64,000 bases of DNA from Agreia sp. PsM10 (GTDB taxonomy: Bacteria; Actinomycetota; Actinomycetes; Actinomycetales; Microbacteriaceae). Position 1 is the stretch's first letter. Every line of letters begins with the position of its first letter. A model generated the notes under the pieces. It was not told where the DNA came from. It saw nothing but the letters and a program-made list of their open reading frames with translations, and did not search any database. The translations under genes and the position numbers were made by a program. The stretch covers positions 186,001 through 250,000 of the forward strand of contig NZ_JARUXC010000005.1 of assembly GCF_030433855.1 (NCBI RefSeq). Direction: 5' to 3'. Of the stretch, positions 1 through 8,362 are shown piece by piece.

Positions 1-133
1 CGTCGGAGGCGGTGGACGCGTTCTTCTCGTAGTACTGGTCGCGCAGTTCGAGGATGCGCGTCGTGAGCTCGTCGGCCTCGACCTTGGCCTCTGCGAGGTC
101 GGGAGTCACCTCGTCGGGCAGGACCTCGGCCAT
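1..133 (-). CDS. ligA: NAD-dependent DNA ligase LigA, N-terminal fragment
   Basis: Only the first 44 codons lie in the window; the gene continues past base 1. The peptide starts [16 protein letters not shown] and runs into DQYYEKNASTASD, which fits the helical Ia domain at the N terminus of NAD+-dependent ligases, where a YY pair helps bind the NMN half of NAD+. LigA seals nicks in replication and repair. Its ATG (131-133) overlaps the TGA of mnmA in an ATGA, so the two are probably translationally coupled, and an mnmA-ligA order is usual in actinobacteria. The fragment is short, so the call rests on both the motif and the neighbour. Confidence 0.72.
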   Translation of the reverse strand, partial: MAEVLPDEVTPDLAEAKVEADELTTRILELRDQYYEKNASTASD

Positions 134-1305
134 CAGGCCACGGCTCCTGCCGGGCCGGACACCGCGGGGACCGCGCTGACCGTGCGGTCGATGGTGCACT
201 GGCCGAGCACGCGAGTGCCGATGTAGACGACGGCCGTCTGGCCGGGAGCGACCCCGTTGAGCGGCGTGTGCGGCGTGATGACCAGTTCGTGATCGGATGC
301 CGGTCGCTGGCCCTCGACGGGAACGGGCACATCGAGCGCGCGCACGACGGCGGTGGCAGGAACCGGGTCGGCGTGGGCGCGGATCTGCACCTCGCACTCG
401 AAGGCGATCTGCGGGTTCTCGGGGGCGAGCCCGGCCCAGGTGAAACGGGCACCGGCGATCTCGGAGATGTCGAGCGCCTCTTTCGGGCCGACGACGACCT
501 GATTGCTCACGGGTCGAACCTCGAGCACGAATCGGGGCTTGCCGTCGGGCGCTGGCATGCCGAGGTGGAGACCCCGGCGCTGGCCGACGGTGAACGAGTG
601 GGCCCCGTCGTGGCTGCCCACGACGCTGCCGTCGCGCTCGACGACCTGCCCGGTCTCGGCACCGACGCGCTCGGCCAGCCAGCCCTTCGTGTCGCCGTCG
701 GGGATGAAGCAGATGTCGTGGCTGTCGGGCTTCGACGCCACCGAGAAACCGCGTTCTGCGGCTTCTGCACGCACCTCGGCCTTGGAGGGCGTCGCGCCCA
801 GGGGGAACATGCTGTGCGCCAGCTGCTCGCTGGTGAGCACACCCAGAACGTAGCTCTGGTCTTTGGCCCACGTGGCGGCCCGGTGCAGCTCGCGGTTGCC
901 CTCGGCGTCGGTGACGATGTTGGCGTAGTGGCCCGTGGCGACCGCGTCGAAGCCCAGGTCGACCGCCTTCTCGAGGAGGGCGGCGAACTTGATGCGCTCG
1001 TTGCAGCGCATGCACGGGTTCGGGGTGCGCCCGGCCGTGTATTCGGCCACGAAGTCGTCGACGACGTCGGCTTTGAACCGCTCGGAGAAATCCCATACGT
1101 AGTAGGGGATGCCGATCTTGTTGGCGACACGCTGCGCGTCCATCGAGTCTTCGATGGTGCAGCAGCCGCGAGCACCGGTTCGCAGGGTGCCGGGCATGCG
1201 TGACAGAGCGAGATGCACACCCACCACGTCGTGCCCCGCTTCGACCGCGCGTGCGGCCGCCACCGCGGAGTCGACCCCGCCACTCATTGCTGCTAAAACC
1301 TTCAC
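133..1305 (-). CDS. mnmA: tRNA-specific 2-thiouridylase MnmA
   Basis: This 390-residue protein thiolates U34 in the wobble position of Lys, Glu and Gln tRNAs, using ATP and sulfur passed from a cysteine desulfurase. The PP-loop SGGVDS is at residues 8-13. The nucleophilic Cys lies in TPNPCMRC (Cys98) and the persulfide-carrying partner in [11 protein letters not shown] (Cys199). Length and motif order are those of full-length family members. The ATG at 1305 is followed directly by the conserved [11 protein letters not shown] plausible sulfur donor is encoded at 5003-6199 on the same strand, but other genes now separate the two. Confidence 0.95.
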   Translation of the reverse strand: MKVLAAMSGGVDSAVAAARAVEAGHDVVGVHLALSRMPGTLRTGARGCCTIEDSMDAQRVANKIGIPYYVWDFSERFKADVVDDFVAEYTAGRTPNPCMRCNERIKFAALLEKAVDLGFDAVATGHYANIVTDAEGNRELHRAATWAKDQSYVLGVLTSEQLAHSMFPLGATPSKAEVRAEAAERGFSVASKPDSHDICFIPDGDTKGWLAERVGAETGQVVERDGSVVGSHDGAHSFTVGQRRGLHLGMPAPDGKPRFVLEVRPVSNQVVVGPKEALDISEIAGARFTWAGLAPENPQIAFECEVQIRAHADPVPATAVVRALDVPVPVEGQRPASDHELVITPHTPLNGVAPGQTAVVYIGTRVLGQCTIDRTVSAVPAVSGPAGAVA

Positions 1306-1369
1306 AGTACGAGCTTACGTGAGGGGTGCGACACCGCGGCCGGAAGGCCTCGATACGGCCGCAGGCGGC

Positions 1370-1762
1370 CTACTCGACCGGCGCAGAAGGAGCGGACTCT
1401 GCGGCGTCTGCTTCGGCCTGAGCCTTCATCGCGGCCTCGACGTCGAGCGCCTTGAGCTGCGCGACGAGGTCGGCGAGGGCGGGCGCCGGAAGCGACCCGG
1501 CCTGACGGAACACGGGCACGCCGTTCTTGAACGCCATCAGGGTGGGGATCGAGGTGATCTGCGCGGCGGCGGCGAGCTGCTGCTGGTCTTCGGTGTCGAT
1601 CTTTCCGTAGACCACGTCGGTGTTGTCTTCGCTGGACTTCTCGAAGACGGGCGCGAACTGCTTGCACGGCCCGCACCAGTCGGCCCAGAAGTCGAGAAGG
1701 ACGATCTCGTTGTCGGTGATGGTCTTGTCGAGCGATTCGGCGGTGACGGTAACGGTAGGCAA
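1370..1762 (-). CDS. trxA: thioredoxin
   Basis: A 130-residue cytoplasmic thioredoxin that reduces protein disulfides. The active site FWADWCGPCK places the redox cysteines at 30 and 33, and the cis-proline segment TSIPTLMAF follows. Compared with the usual 105-110 residues it carries an Ala/Glu-rich tail ending in AAESAPSAPVE. I chose the TTG at 1762: a strong GAGGAGG ribosome site lies just upstream, and the thioredoxin fold begins immediately with PTVTVTAESL. The open frame extends further upstream, but that part looks non-coding. Which electron donor it uses cannot be told from the sequence. Confidence 0.9.
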   Translation of the reverse strand: MPTVTVTAESLDKTITDNEIVLLDFWADWCGPCKQFAPVFEKSSEDNTDVVYGKIDTEDQQQLAAAAQITSIPTLMAFKNGVPVFRQAGSLPAPALADLVAQLKALDVEAAMKAQAEADAAESAPSAPVE

Positions 1763-1856
1763 AAGGGGCCTCCTCGTGAAGATTGTCGGTTGATGGTCGT
1801 GCGGTGGGCGAAACGCTACCCGCACGGTCTGTACAACAGAACGGGCTTGCGCATCA

Positions 1857-1890
1857 TTCCCCGGGCCCGCAGAGGTGCGGGCCCGGGGAA
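1857..1890 (-). terminator. strong hairpin downstream of katA
   Basis: A perfect 14-bp inverted repeat (TTCCCCGGGCCCGC at 1857-1870, its complement at 1877-1890) with a 6-nt loop lies just past the katA stop codon. It is very GC-rich and lacks a clear U-tract, so it may be a weak intrinsic terminator or an mRNA 3'-end stabiliser. Confidence 0.7.
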
Positions 1891-1898
1891 CAGGTGCG

Positions 1899-3398
1899 CT
1901 AGGCGCCGATGCCCACGACCTCGGGCTGCTCGTTCGAGCCGGGGGCGCTGGGCTCGACCGCTGCGGCCACGCGGGCGCCGAGGGTCGCATCGACGTTCGT
2001 CCAGTACTGGTACACGCGCTGGCGGAGGCCGGCGTCGGTCACCTTCGAGACGTGACCCGCGATGTTCGCGACGAGCCGGTCGCGAGCCGCGTCATCCAGA
2101 ACCTCGCGCACCAGCGCGCCGGCCTGGCCGAAGTCGTCGTCGTCGGCGTGCAGAGCGGCCGCAGCGCGCACGAGCTCGCCGTCGGACTCCCAGCCCGCGT
2201 CGGCACCCGCCCGCGCGGGGTCCGCGTGCGGGCCTCCGTGCGAGTTCGGCGCGTAGACCGGCGTCTCGGGAGACGTGAAGCCGTGGCGCATCGCCCCGTC
2301 CTTCGAGTAGCTGTGCAGTGGCGCGGTCGGCGCGTTCACCGGCAGCTCCGCGTGGTTGGTTCCCACGCGGTAGCGGTGCGCGTCGGCGTAGCTGAAGATG
2401 CGGGCGAGCAGCATCTTGTCGGGGCTGGCCGCGATTCCGGGAACGAAGTTCGACGGCGCGAACGTGGCCTGCTCGATCTGCGCGAAGTAGTTCTCGGGGT
2501 TGCGCGTCAGCGTCATGGTTCCGACCTCGTGCAGCGGGTAGTCGGCGTGCGGCCAGACCTTCGTGAGGTCGAACGGGTTGAAGCGGTACGTCGCCGCGTC
2601 GGCATAGGGCATGATCTGCACGCTCAAAGTCCAGCTCGGGTAGTCGCCGCGCTTGATCGCCTCGGACAGGTCGCGGATGTGGAAGTCGGCGTCCTCTCCG
2701 GCGATGCGGTCCGCGTCGGTCTGGCTCAGGATCTCGATGCCCTGGTGGGTCTTGAAGTGGTACTTGACCCAGAACCGCTCGCCGGCGGCGTTGATCCACT
2801 GGTAGGTGTGCGATCCGAAGCCGTCCATGTGCCGCCACGAGGCCGGCAGACCACGGTCTCCCATGAGCCAGGTCACCTGGTGGGCGGTCTCGGGCGACAG
2901 CGTCCAGAAGTCCCACTGCATGTCGTGGTCGCGCAGGTGGGTGCCCGGCAGGCGCTTCTGCGAGTGGATGAAGTCGGGGAACTTGATGCCGTCACGGATG
3001 AAGAAGACGGGCGTGTTGTTGCCGACGAGGTCGTAGTTGCCCTCGTCGGTGTAGAACTTCAGGGCGAAGCCGCGCGGGTCGCGCCAGGTGTCGGGGCTGC
3101 CCTGCTCCCCCGCGACGGTCGAGAAGCGCGCGAGCATGTCGACGGATGCGCCGGGCTGGAAGAGACTGGCGCGCGTGTAGGCGGAGACGTCGTGGGTGGT
3201 GACGAAGGTTCCGAACGCGCCGCCGCCCTTGGCGTGCACGATGCGCTCCGGCACCTTCTCACGGTTGAACTGGGCGAGCTTCTCGACCAGGTAGTGGTCG
3301 TGCAGCGTGATCGGGCCGTCGGTTCCTACGGTCTGCGAATGCTCATCGCTGGCGACCGGGGCGCCGGAGTTGGTGGTGGTGAAGGCATCGGTGGACAT
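1899..3398 (-). CDS. katA: monofunctional heme catalase
   Basis: A 499-residue small-subunit catalase that dismutates hydrogen peroxide. The distal heme histidine is in [14 protein letters not shown] (His55), the distal asparagine in [11 protein letters not shown] (about residue 128), and the proximal tyrosine in [14 protein letters not shown] (Tyr337). There is no signal peptide, so it acts in the cytoplasm. The ATG at 3398 follows an AAGGAGA site. A Fur-family gene lies 42 bp upstream on the same strand, the usual arrangement in which a peroxide- or metal-sensing repressor controls catalase. The C-terminal tail ([10 protein letters not shown] onward) is probably flexible. Confidence 0.95.
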   Translation of the reverse strand: MSTDAFTTTNSGAPVASDEHSQTVGTDGPITLHDHYLVEKLAQFNREKVPERIVHAKGGGAFGTFVTTHDVSAYTRASLFQPGASVDMLARFSTVAGEQGSPDTWRDPRGFALKFYTDEGNYDLVGNNTPVFFIRDGIKFPDFIHSQKRLPGTHLRDHDMQWDFWTLSPETAHQVTWLMGDRGLPASWRHMDGFGSHTYQWINAAGERFWVKYHFKTHQGIEILSQTDADRIAGEDADFHIRDLSEAIKRGDYPSWTLSVQIMPYADAATYRFNPFDLTKVWPHADYPLHEVGTMTLTRNPENYFAQIEQATFAPSNFVPGIAASPDKMLLARIFSYADAHRYRVGTNHAELPVNAPTAPLHSYSKDGAMRHGFTSPETPVYAPNSHGGPHADPARAGADAGWESDGELVRAAAALHADDDDFGQAGALVREVLDDAARDRLVANIAGHVSKVTDAGLRQRVYQYWTNVDATLGARVAAAVEPSAPGSNEQPEVVGIGA

Positions 3399-3440
3399 TG
3401 TTCTCCTTGTGAATCGGGCGGTCGGGAGGATGTACGAGAT

Positions 3441-3884
3441 CTAGGCTGGCACGGCTGCCTGGCAGGCAGGACAGAGACCCCAGAAGGTGACCTCTGCGGT
3501 CTGGATCTGGAATCCGCCGGATGACGACGGGGTCAGGCATGGGCTGTGGCCGACGGTGCAGTCGACGTCTTCGACCGCTCCGCATCCGGTGCACACGACG
3601 TGGTGGTGGTTGTCGCCCACACGGCGTTCGTACAGCGCGGGCGAATGCGCGGGCTCGATGCGTCGCACGAGGCCGGCCTGGGTGAACGCGGCCAGGATTC
3701 CGTGCACGGCCTGCACGCTCGTGCCGGGCACCAGCGGCAGCACCGCGCGGAACACCCGCTCGGCCTCGATGTGGGACTCGTTCTCGAGCACGCCGAGGAC
3801 GGCGACCCGGGGCTCGGTGACCCGCAGGCCTGCGTGACGGATGCTGTCGGCCAGCGCCGTCGCATCCGTTCGCTCTGTCGTCAT
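3441..3884 (-). CDS. Fur-family transcriptional repressor (PerR/FurA-like)
   Basis: A 147-residue Fur-superfamily regulator. The N-terminal winged helix (about residues 10-85) includes GLRVTEPRVAVLGVL. The dimerisation part has the metal-binding run DNHHHVVCTGCG (His93-95, Cys98, Cys101) and a second cysteine pair CPAC (138, 141), forming a structural zinc site. It lies directly upstream of katA on the same strand, so a role as a peroxide-responsive repressor of catalase and of itself is likely. Whether it senses peroxide, iron or both cannot be decided from the sequence. Confidence 0.92.
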   Translation of the reverse strand: MTTERTDATALADSIRHAGLRVTEPRVAVLGVLENESHIEAERVFRAVLPLVPGTSVQAVHGILAAFTQAGLVRRIEPAHSPALYERRVGDNHHHVVCTGCGAVEDVDCTVGHSPCLTPSSSGGFQIQTAEVTFWGLCPACQAAVPA

Positions 3885-3904
3885 ACGTCAACCCTAGGGG
3901 CTTG

Positions 3905-3921
3905 TTTTGAATAACTCAAAA
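3905..3921 (-). promoter_or_regulatory. putative Fur/PerR box upstream of the fur-type gene
   Basis: The AT-rich palindrome TTTTGAATAACTCAAAA (arms TTTTGA and TCAAAA) stands out in GC-rich surroundings about 20 bp before the regulator's start codon. On the minus strand it overlaps a possible -10 (TATTTT) that lies 16 nt after a GTGACA -35. The position fits autoregulation of the fur-katA unit. Confidence 0.65.
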
Positions 3922-4018
3922 TAACTGCATCCCTCGGCGTGTCACGTCATCGTCGTCACGCGCTGTTCATCGGCGCGGCTGGGCGTTCGTCCAGCCAGCT
4001 CGTGCACACTGGAGCGCG

Positions 4019-4996
4019 ATGTCTCTCCTGGCCGAGACGCCCCGGGCGTCACCCTCACGGAAGCGTCGGCCGCCTGCAGGTCGACGCGCGCTGAACGCCG
4101 TCGTCGTGGCCTCCTCCCTGCTTCTCGCGGCTCTCATCGTGCTGCACAACTGGGTTCCCGACGTGGGCGGCCTCGGGCTGCTGGTCGACTCCGCCGCGCC
4201 GTGGCTGGGAGTGTTCATTCCCGTGCTGATCGTGCTCGCCGTATTCGCCCGGCGCGGCCGGCCGTGGGTCGCTGTGCTCGTGCCGATCGCCGCCTGGGGC
4301 CTCGTCTTCGGAGCGGCGATCGTTCCTCTGAAGTGGACCGCACCGGCCGCGAGCGCGAACACGCTCACCGTCGCCAGCCAGAACATCGAGGCGAGTTCGG
4401 GAACGGGGGCGGCCTCGGCGGCGGACCTCGTGGCCACCGGCGCCCAGGTCGTGGCCATCCAGGAGATGGACGCCTCCTCGAGCGCCGAGGTCTCGTCGGT
4501 GCTCGACGCCACCTACGAATACTCCTACCAGGTGGGCACGGTCGGCCTCTGGAGCAGCTACCCGATCCTGAACGCCCAGCCGTGGGACCTCGGACTCGGC
4601 TGGCAGCGCGCCCTCGCCGCCGACCTGGAGACTCCCGAGGGCCTCGTCAGCATCTACGTCATCCACGCCGCGTCGGCCCGCATCGGCGACCACGCCGATC
4701 GCGACGAGATGCTGAAGAACCTGGCCGACGTCCTGCCGAACGATGAGAACGATCGCGTGATCGCCGTGGGCGACTTCAATGCAGCCTCGACCGACAGGGC
4801 GTTCAAGCCGATCCTGTCGCAGCTCGACGAGCCCAACCAGAGCGACGGGTTGTTCGGCTTCACATGGCCGGCGACGCCGTTCCCCCTGGCCAGGCTCGAC
4901 CACTTCCTGCAGCGCGGACTCGACGTCACGTCGAACACGGTCGTCCCCGCCGGTGGCAGCGATCACCTCGCGATCGTGGCCACCGTCAACCTGTAG
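4019..4996 (+). CDS. membrane-anchored endonuclease/exonuclease/phosphatase family protein
   Basis: A 325-residue protein with three hydrophobic segments in the first 110 residues (around 25-42, 57-76 and 83-101), then an EEP-superfamily domain from about residue 118. Visible EEP motifs are ASQNIEA, AIQEMDA, the catalytic AVGDFNAAS and the terminal GGSDHLAIVATV. Members cleave phosphodiesters in nucleic acids, phospholipids or inositol phosphates; the substrate is not predictable here. The topology places the domain outside the membrane. The ATG follows a GGAG site. The gene stands alone, diverging from the fur-type gene and converging on the cysteine desulfurase. Confidence 0.85.
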   Translation: MSLLAETPRASPSRKRRPPAGRRALNAVVVASSLLLAALIVLHNWVPDVGGLGLLVDSAAPWLGVFIPVLIVLAVFARRGRPWVAVLVPIAAWGLVFGAAIVPLKWTAPAASANTLTVASQNIEASSGTGAASAADLVATGAQVVAIQEMDASSSAEVSSVLDATYEYSYQVGTVGLWSSYPILNAQPWDLGLGWQRALAADLETPEGLVSIYVIHAASARIGDHADRDEMLKNLADVLPNDENDRVIAVGDFNAASTDRAFKPILSQLDEPNQSDGLFGFTWPATPFPLARLDHFLQRGLDVTSNTVVPAGGSDHLAIVATVNL

Positions 4997-5002
4997 GGGC
5001 GC

Positions 5003-6199
5003 TCAGCGCGCGTGGCCCAGCGGCACGAGGCGGTCGCTGAGACCCGCCTTGGATGCGTGCGCGAAGGCCGTGGGCAAGGCCGCCACGAGCGCGTCGACGT
5101 CGGCCTCGGTCGTTCCGTGCCCCAGCGTCATGCGCAGCGCTCCGCGCGCGTCGGCCTCGCTGAGGCCCATGGCCGTGAGCACGTGCGACGCCTCGGGGAC
5201 GCCGGCCTGGCACGCGGATCCCGTGGAGACCGACAGCCCCGCCACGTCGAGCAGGAAGAGGAGCGAGTCGCCCTCGCAGCCGGGGAAGGTGAAGTGGGCG
5301 TTGCCGGGAAGCCGGCCCGCCGCATCCGGATCGCCCCGCAGCACCGCATCGGGAACCGCCAGCCGAACCTTCTCGACGAGCCGGTCGCGCAAGACGGCGA
5401 GCGCGGCCGCGTGGCCGTGCACCTCGTCGGATGCGCGGCGAGCCGCGACCCCGAACGCTACGGCGCCGGCGACGTCCTGCGTTCCGCTGCGGCCACGCTG
5501 CTGGCTGCCGCCGTGGAAGAGGGGCACGATCTCGGCGGAGCGCGAGAGCAGGAGCGCGCCCACGCCGACCGGACCGCCGATCTTGTGTGCCGAGATGCTC
5601 AGGGCGGCGGCGCCCGACGCGTGGAAGTCGAGCGGCAGGTACCCGAACGCCGATACGGCGTCGACGTGGGTGGGAACGCCGAACTCGGCAGCGACGGCGC
5701 TGAGCTCGGCGACCGGCTGGATCGTGCCGACCTCGTTGTTCGCCCAGAGGACCGAGACGAGGGCCACCGATTCGGGATCGCGTTCGATCGCCTCGCGCAG
5801 GGTCTGCGGATGCAACCGGCCGAGTTCGTCGATCGGCAGCCAGTCGATCTCGGCCCCGTCGTGGGCCGCAAGCCACTCGACCGCGTCGATGGTGGCGTGG
5901 TGCTCGCCGCCGGGAACGAGGATGCGAGGGCGGGGACGCGCCTCCTGCCGTTTCCAGAAAAGACCCTTGATGCCGAGGTTCACCGCCTCTGTGCCGCCCG
6001 AGGTGAAGACGACCTCGACGGGCTCGGCGGACACGCTCGCCGCGACGAGTTCGCGGGCCTCCTCGAGCATGCGTTTCGCCTGCTGACCCTGGCTGTGGAT
6101 CGACGCGGGGTTGCCGACGACCCCGAGCGCCTCGATGTACGCGTCTCGCGCATCGGGGAGCATCGGCGTGGTGGCCGCATGGTCGAGGTAGACGGGCAC
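5003..6199 (-). CDS. cysteine desulfurase (NifS/IscS class)
   Basis: A PLP enzyme of 398 residues that releases sulfur from L-cysteine as an enzyme persulfide. The N terminus VYLDHAATTPML, the Schiff-base lysine in ISAHKIGGP and the catalytic-loop cysteine in STGSACQAG are all present. I prefer the GTG at 6199 because GGAAAG lies at the right distance and VYLDHAATTP follows at once; a TTG at 6235 would add 12 residues. Actinobacterial nifS-type genes commonly sit beside mnmA, so this one probably supplies sulfur for tRNA thiolation. A role in Fe-S assembly cannot be excluded. Confidence 0.9.
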   Translation of the reverse strand: MPVYLDHAATTPMLPDARDAYIEALGVVGNPASIHSQGQQAKRMLEEARELVAASVSAEPVEVVFTSGGTEAVNLGIKGLFWKRQEARPRPRILVPGGEHHATIDAVEWLAAHDGAEIDWLPIDELGRLHPQTLREAIERDPESVALVSVLWANNEVGTIQPVAELSAVAAEFGVPTHVDAVSAFGYLPLDFHASGAAALSISAHKIGGPVGVGALLLSRSAEIVPLFHGGSQQRGRSGTQDVAGAVAFGVAARRASDEVHGHAAALAVLRDRLVEKVRLAVPDAVLRGDPDAAGRLPGNAHFTFPGCEGDSLLFLLDVAGLSVSTGSACQAGVPEASHVLTAMGLSEADARGALRMTLGHGTTEADVDALVAALPTAFAHASKAGLSDRLVPLGHAR

Positions 6200-6252
6200 G
6201 ACGACTCTTTCCGTGATCTGTTGGAAACCTGACAATCACTACTCTAAGACGC

Positions 6253-8301
6253 ATGACTGTCGCCGATCCCCTCGCCAACTTGGGCGTTCGCCTCACGGCC
6301 CACGGAGGCGAGATCCGGGTCTGGTCGGAGCACGCCGAGAGGGTGGAGCTGTGCCTGTTCGACGACAAGGACGCGAACTGGATCTACAAGACCGTCGAGC
6401 TGACCCGCGACCGGCACGGCGTGTGGTTCGGCCGCACCCGTGAGCTCGTTCCCGGTCGCAGGTACACCCTGCGCGTCGCGGGCCCCCAGGGGCCGACCCA
6501 CCGCTTCGACCCCACCCGGCTGCTGCTCGACCCGTACGGCAAGGGAATCCAGCGGCTCAGCTCGGGGTCGCAGCGCTCCGTCGTGGTCGACGAGTCGTTC
6601 GACTGGGCCGGCGTCACGAAGCCGAACACCCCGCTCGACCACTCGGTCATCTACGAGGCGCACCTCAAGGGCCTCTCCGAACTCAATCCCCGCATCCCCG
6701 AGGAGCTGCGCGGAACATACGCCGGCCTCGCCCACGAGACCACCATCGGCTACCTGAAGAACCTCGGCGTCACGGCGGTGCAGCTGCTTCCCGTGCAGTC
6801 GTTCGTGTCGGAGCAGCGGCTCATCAAGCAGGGGCTGCGCAACTACTGGGGGTACAACACGCTCGGGTTCTTCAGCCCGCACGCGCTCTACGCCTCGAAG
6901 TCGGCACAGGCCCAGGGACCCAGCGCCAACCTCCGCGAGTTCAAGGGCATGGTCAAGCTGCTGCACGAGGCCGGCATCGAGGTTCTGATGGACGTGGTCT
7001 ACAACCACACGGCGGAGGAGGGTCCCGGCGGTCCGACCACGAGCTTCCGCGGCATCGACAACGCCAGCTACTACCGGCAGACCGCCGGCGGCACGTACAT
7101 CGACGTCACCGGATGCGGCAACAGCATCAACACCGCCACCCCGGCCGTCTCACGCATGATCCTCGACTCCCTGCGGTTCTGGGCCAACGAGGTGCAGGTC
7201 GACGGATTCCGATTCGACCTCGCGGCCACCCTGGGACGCAACGCCGACCACTACTACGACCCGCAGCATCCGCTTCTCACCGACATCGTCTCCGACCCGG
7301 CCCTCGCGAACGTGAAGATGATCGCCGAGCCGTGGGATGTCGGCATGGGCGGATGGCAGACCGGCAACTTTCCCGACGGCTGGTCGGAGTGGAACGACCG
7401 CTACCGCGACCGCATGCGCAAGTTCTGGCTGCGCGACATCCGCTCGATCCGAGAGCACGGCGACCCGGGCGATGGCGTGGGCATGCTGGCGACTCGCCTC
7501 GCCGGCTCGTCGAACACTTTCGCCCAGCACCGGGGGCCCCTGTCCTCGATCAACTTCATCACGGCCCACGACGGGTTCACGATGGCCGACCTCACTGCCT
7601 ACGACACGAAGCACAACGTGGGCAACGGCGAGTCGAACCGCGACGGCACCGACAACAACATGTCGTTCAACCACGGGGTGGAGGGCCCCACCTCGTCGAG
7701 GCCGATCGAGGCCGCTCGGCGCCAGGCCATGCGCAACCTCATGGGCACCCTCCTGCTCTCGGCGGGTGTGCCCCTCATCACCGCCGGCGACGAGTTCGGT
7801 CGCAGCCAGAAGGGGAACAACAACGCCTACTGCCACGACAGCGAGTTGACCTGGCTGAGCTGGGACAGGCGGCGCTGGCAGAAGGACCACTGGAAGACGA
7901 CGCAGCACCTGCTGAAGCTGCGGCGCGAGAACCCCGCCCTGCGGCCGGTCCGGTTCGGCATCTTCGGCGAGACGACCCCGAGCGCCAGCCAGATGGACTG
8001 GTACGACGCCACCGGATCGTCGATGTCGGTCTACGACTGGAACTCGGCGGAGAACCGCACGCTGCAGTACATGGCGGCGTCCACGCCCGAGCACGAGGAC
8101 TTCAACCGCATCCTGCTCGTGATCCACGGCATCGAGGCTCCGGTCACCGTGACCCTGCCCATGCACCGGGGTGTGGCCTCGTACACCGAACTCTGGAACT
8201 CGGCCGACGACGCCCCGAACCCCGAAGAGGGGCCCACCTACGAGCCCGGCACACAGATCGAGATGTCGCCCTCGAGCCTGCGCCTGTTCCGAGCGAACTG
8301 A
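6253..8301 (+). CDS. glgX: glycogen debranching enzyme GlgX (GH13)
   Basis: A 682-residue isoamylase-type enzyme that hydrolyses alpha-1,6 branches of limit dextrins left by glycogen phosphorylase. An N-terminal CBM48-like domain (about 8-100) precedes the GH13 barrel. The catalytic residues are Asp322 in VDGFRFDLA, Glu359 in IAEPWDVG and Asp440 in TAHDGFT. A TANNNT element (TACTCT, 6240-6245) lies 7 nt before the ATG with no evident ribosome site, so the transcript may be leaderless. It converges on glgP across a repeat hairpin, and the two enzymes would cooperate in glycogen breakdown. Confidence 0.94.
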   Translation: MTVADPLANLGVRLTAHGGEIRVWSEHAERVELCLFDDKDANWIYKTVELTRDRHGVWFGRTRELVPGRRYTLRVAGPQGPTHRFDPTRLLLDPYGKGIQRLSSGSQRSVVVDESFDWAGVTKPNTPLDHSVIYEAHLKGLSELNPRIPEELRGTYAGLAHETTIGYLKNLGVTAVQLLPVQSFVSEQRLIKQGLRNYWGYNTLGFFSPHALYASKSAQAQGPSANLREFKGMVKLLHEAGIEVLMDVVYNHTAEEGPGGPTTSFRGIDNASYYRQTAGGTYIDVTGCGNSINTATPAVSRMILDSLRFWANEVQVDGFRFDLAATLGRNADHYYDPQHPLLTDIVSDPALANVKMIAEPWDVGMGGWQTGNFPDGWSEWNDRYRDRMRKFWLRDIRSIREHGDPGDGVGMLATRLAGSSNTFAQHRGPLSSINFITAHDGFTMADLTAYDTKHNVGNGESNRDGTDNNMSFNHGVEGPTSSRPIEAARRQAMRNLMGTLLLSAGVPLITAGDEFGRSQKGNNNAYCHDSELTWLSWDRRRWQKDHWKTTQHLLKLRRENPALRPVRFGIFGETTPSASQMDWYDATGSSMSVYDWNSAENRTLQYMAASTPEHEDFNRILLVIHGIEAPVTVTLPMHRGVASYTELWNSADDAPNPEEGPTYEPGTQIEMSPSSLRLFRAN

Positions 8302-8303
8302 CA

Positions 8304-8354
8304 CCCTTCGACAGGCTCAGGCGGCGGTCGCCGTTGCCTGATCCTGTCGAAGGG
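8304..8354. terminator. repeat-derived hairpin between convergent glgX and glgP
   Basis: CCCTTCGACAGGCTCAGGC (8304-8322) pairs with an inverted copy at 8336-8354 with a single mismatch, giving a 19-bp stem. It fills the gap between two convergent genes and probably acts as a terminator in both directions. The same unit recurs near 15406 and 50807. Confidence 0.75.
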
Positions 8355-8362
8355 GCACAGCG

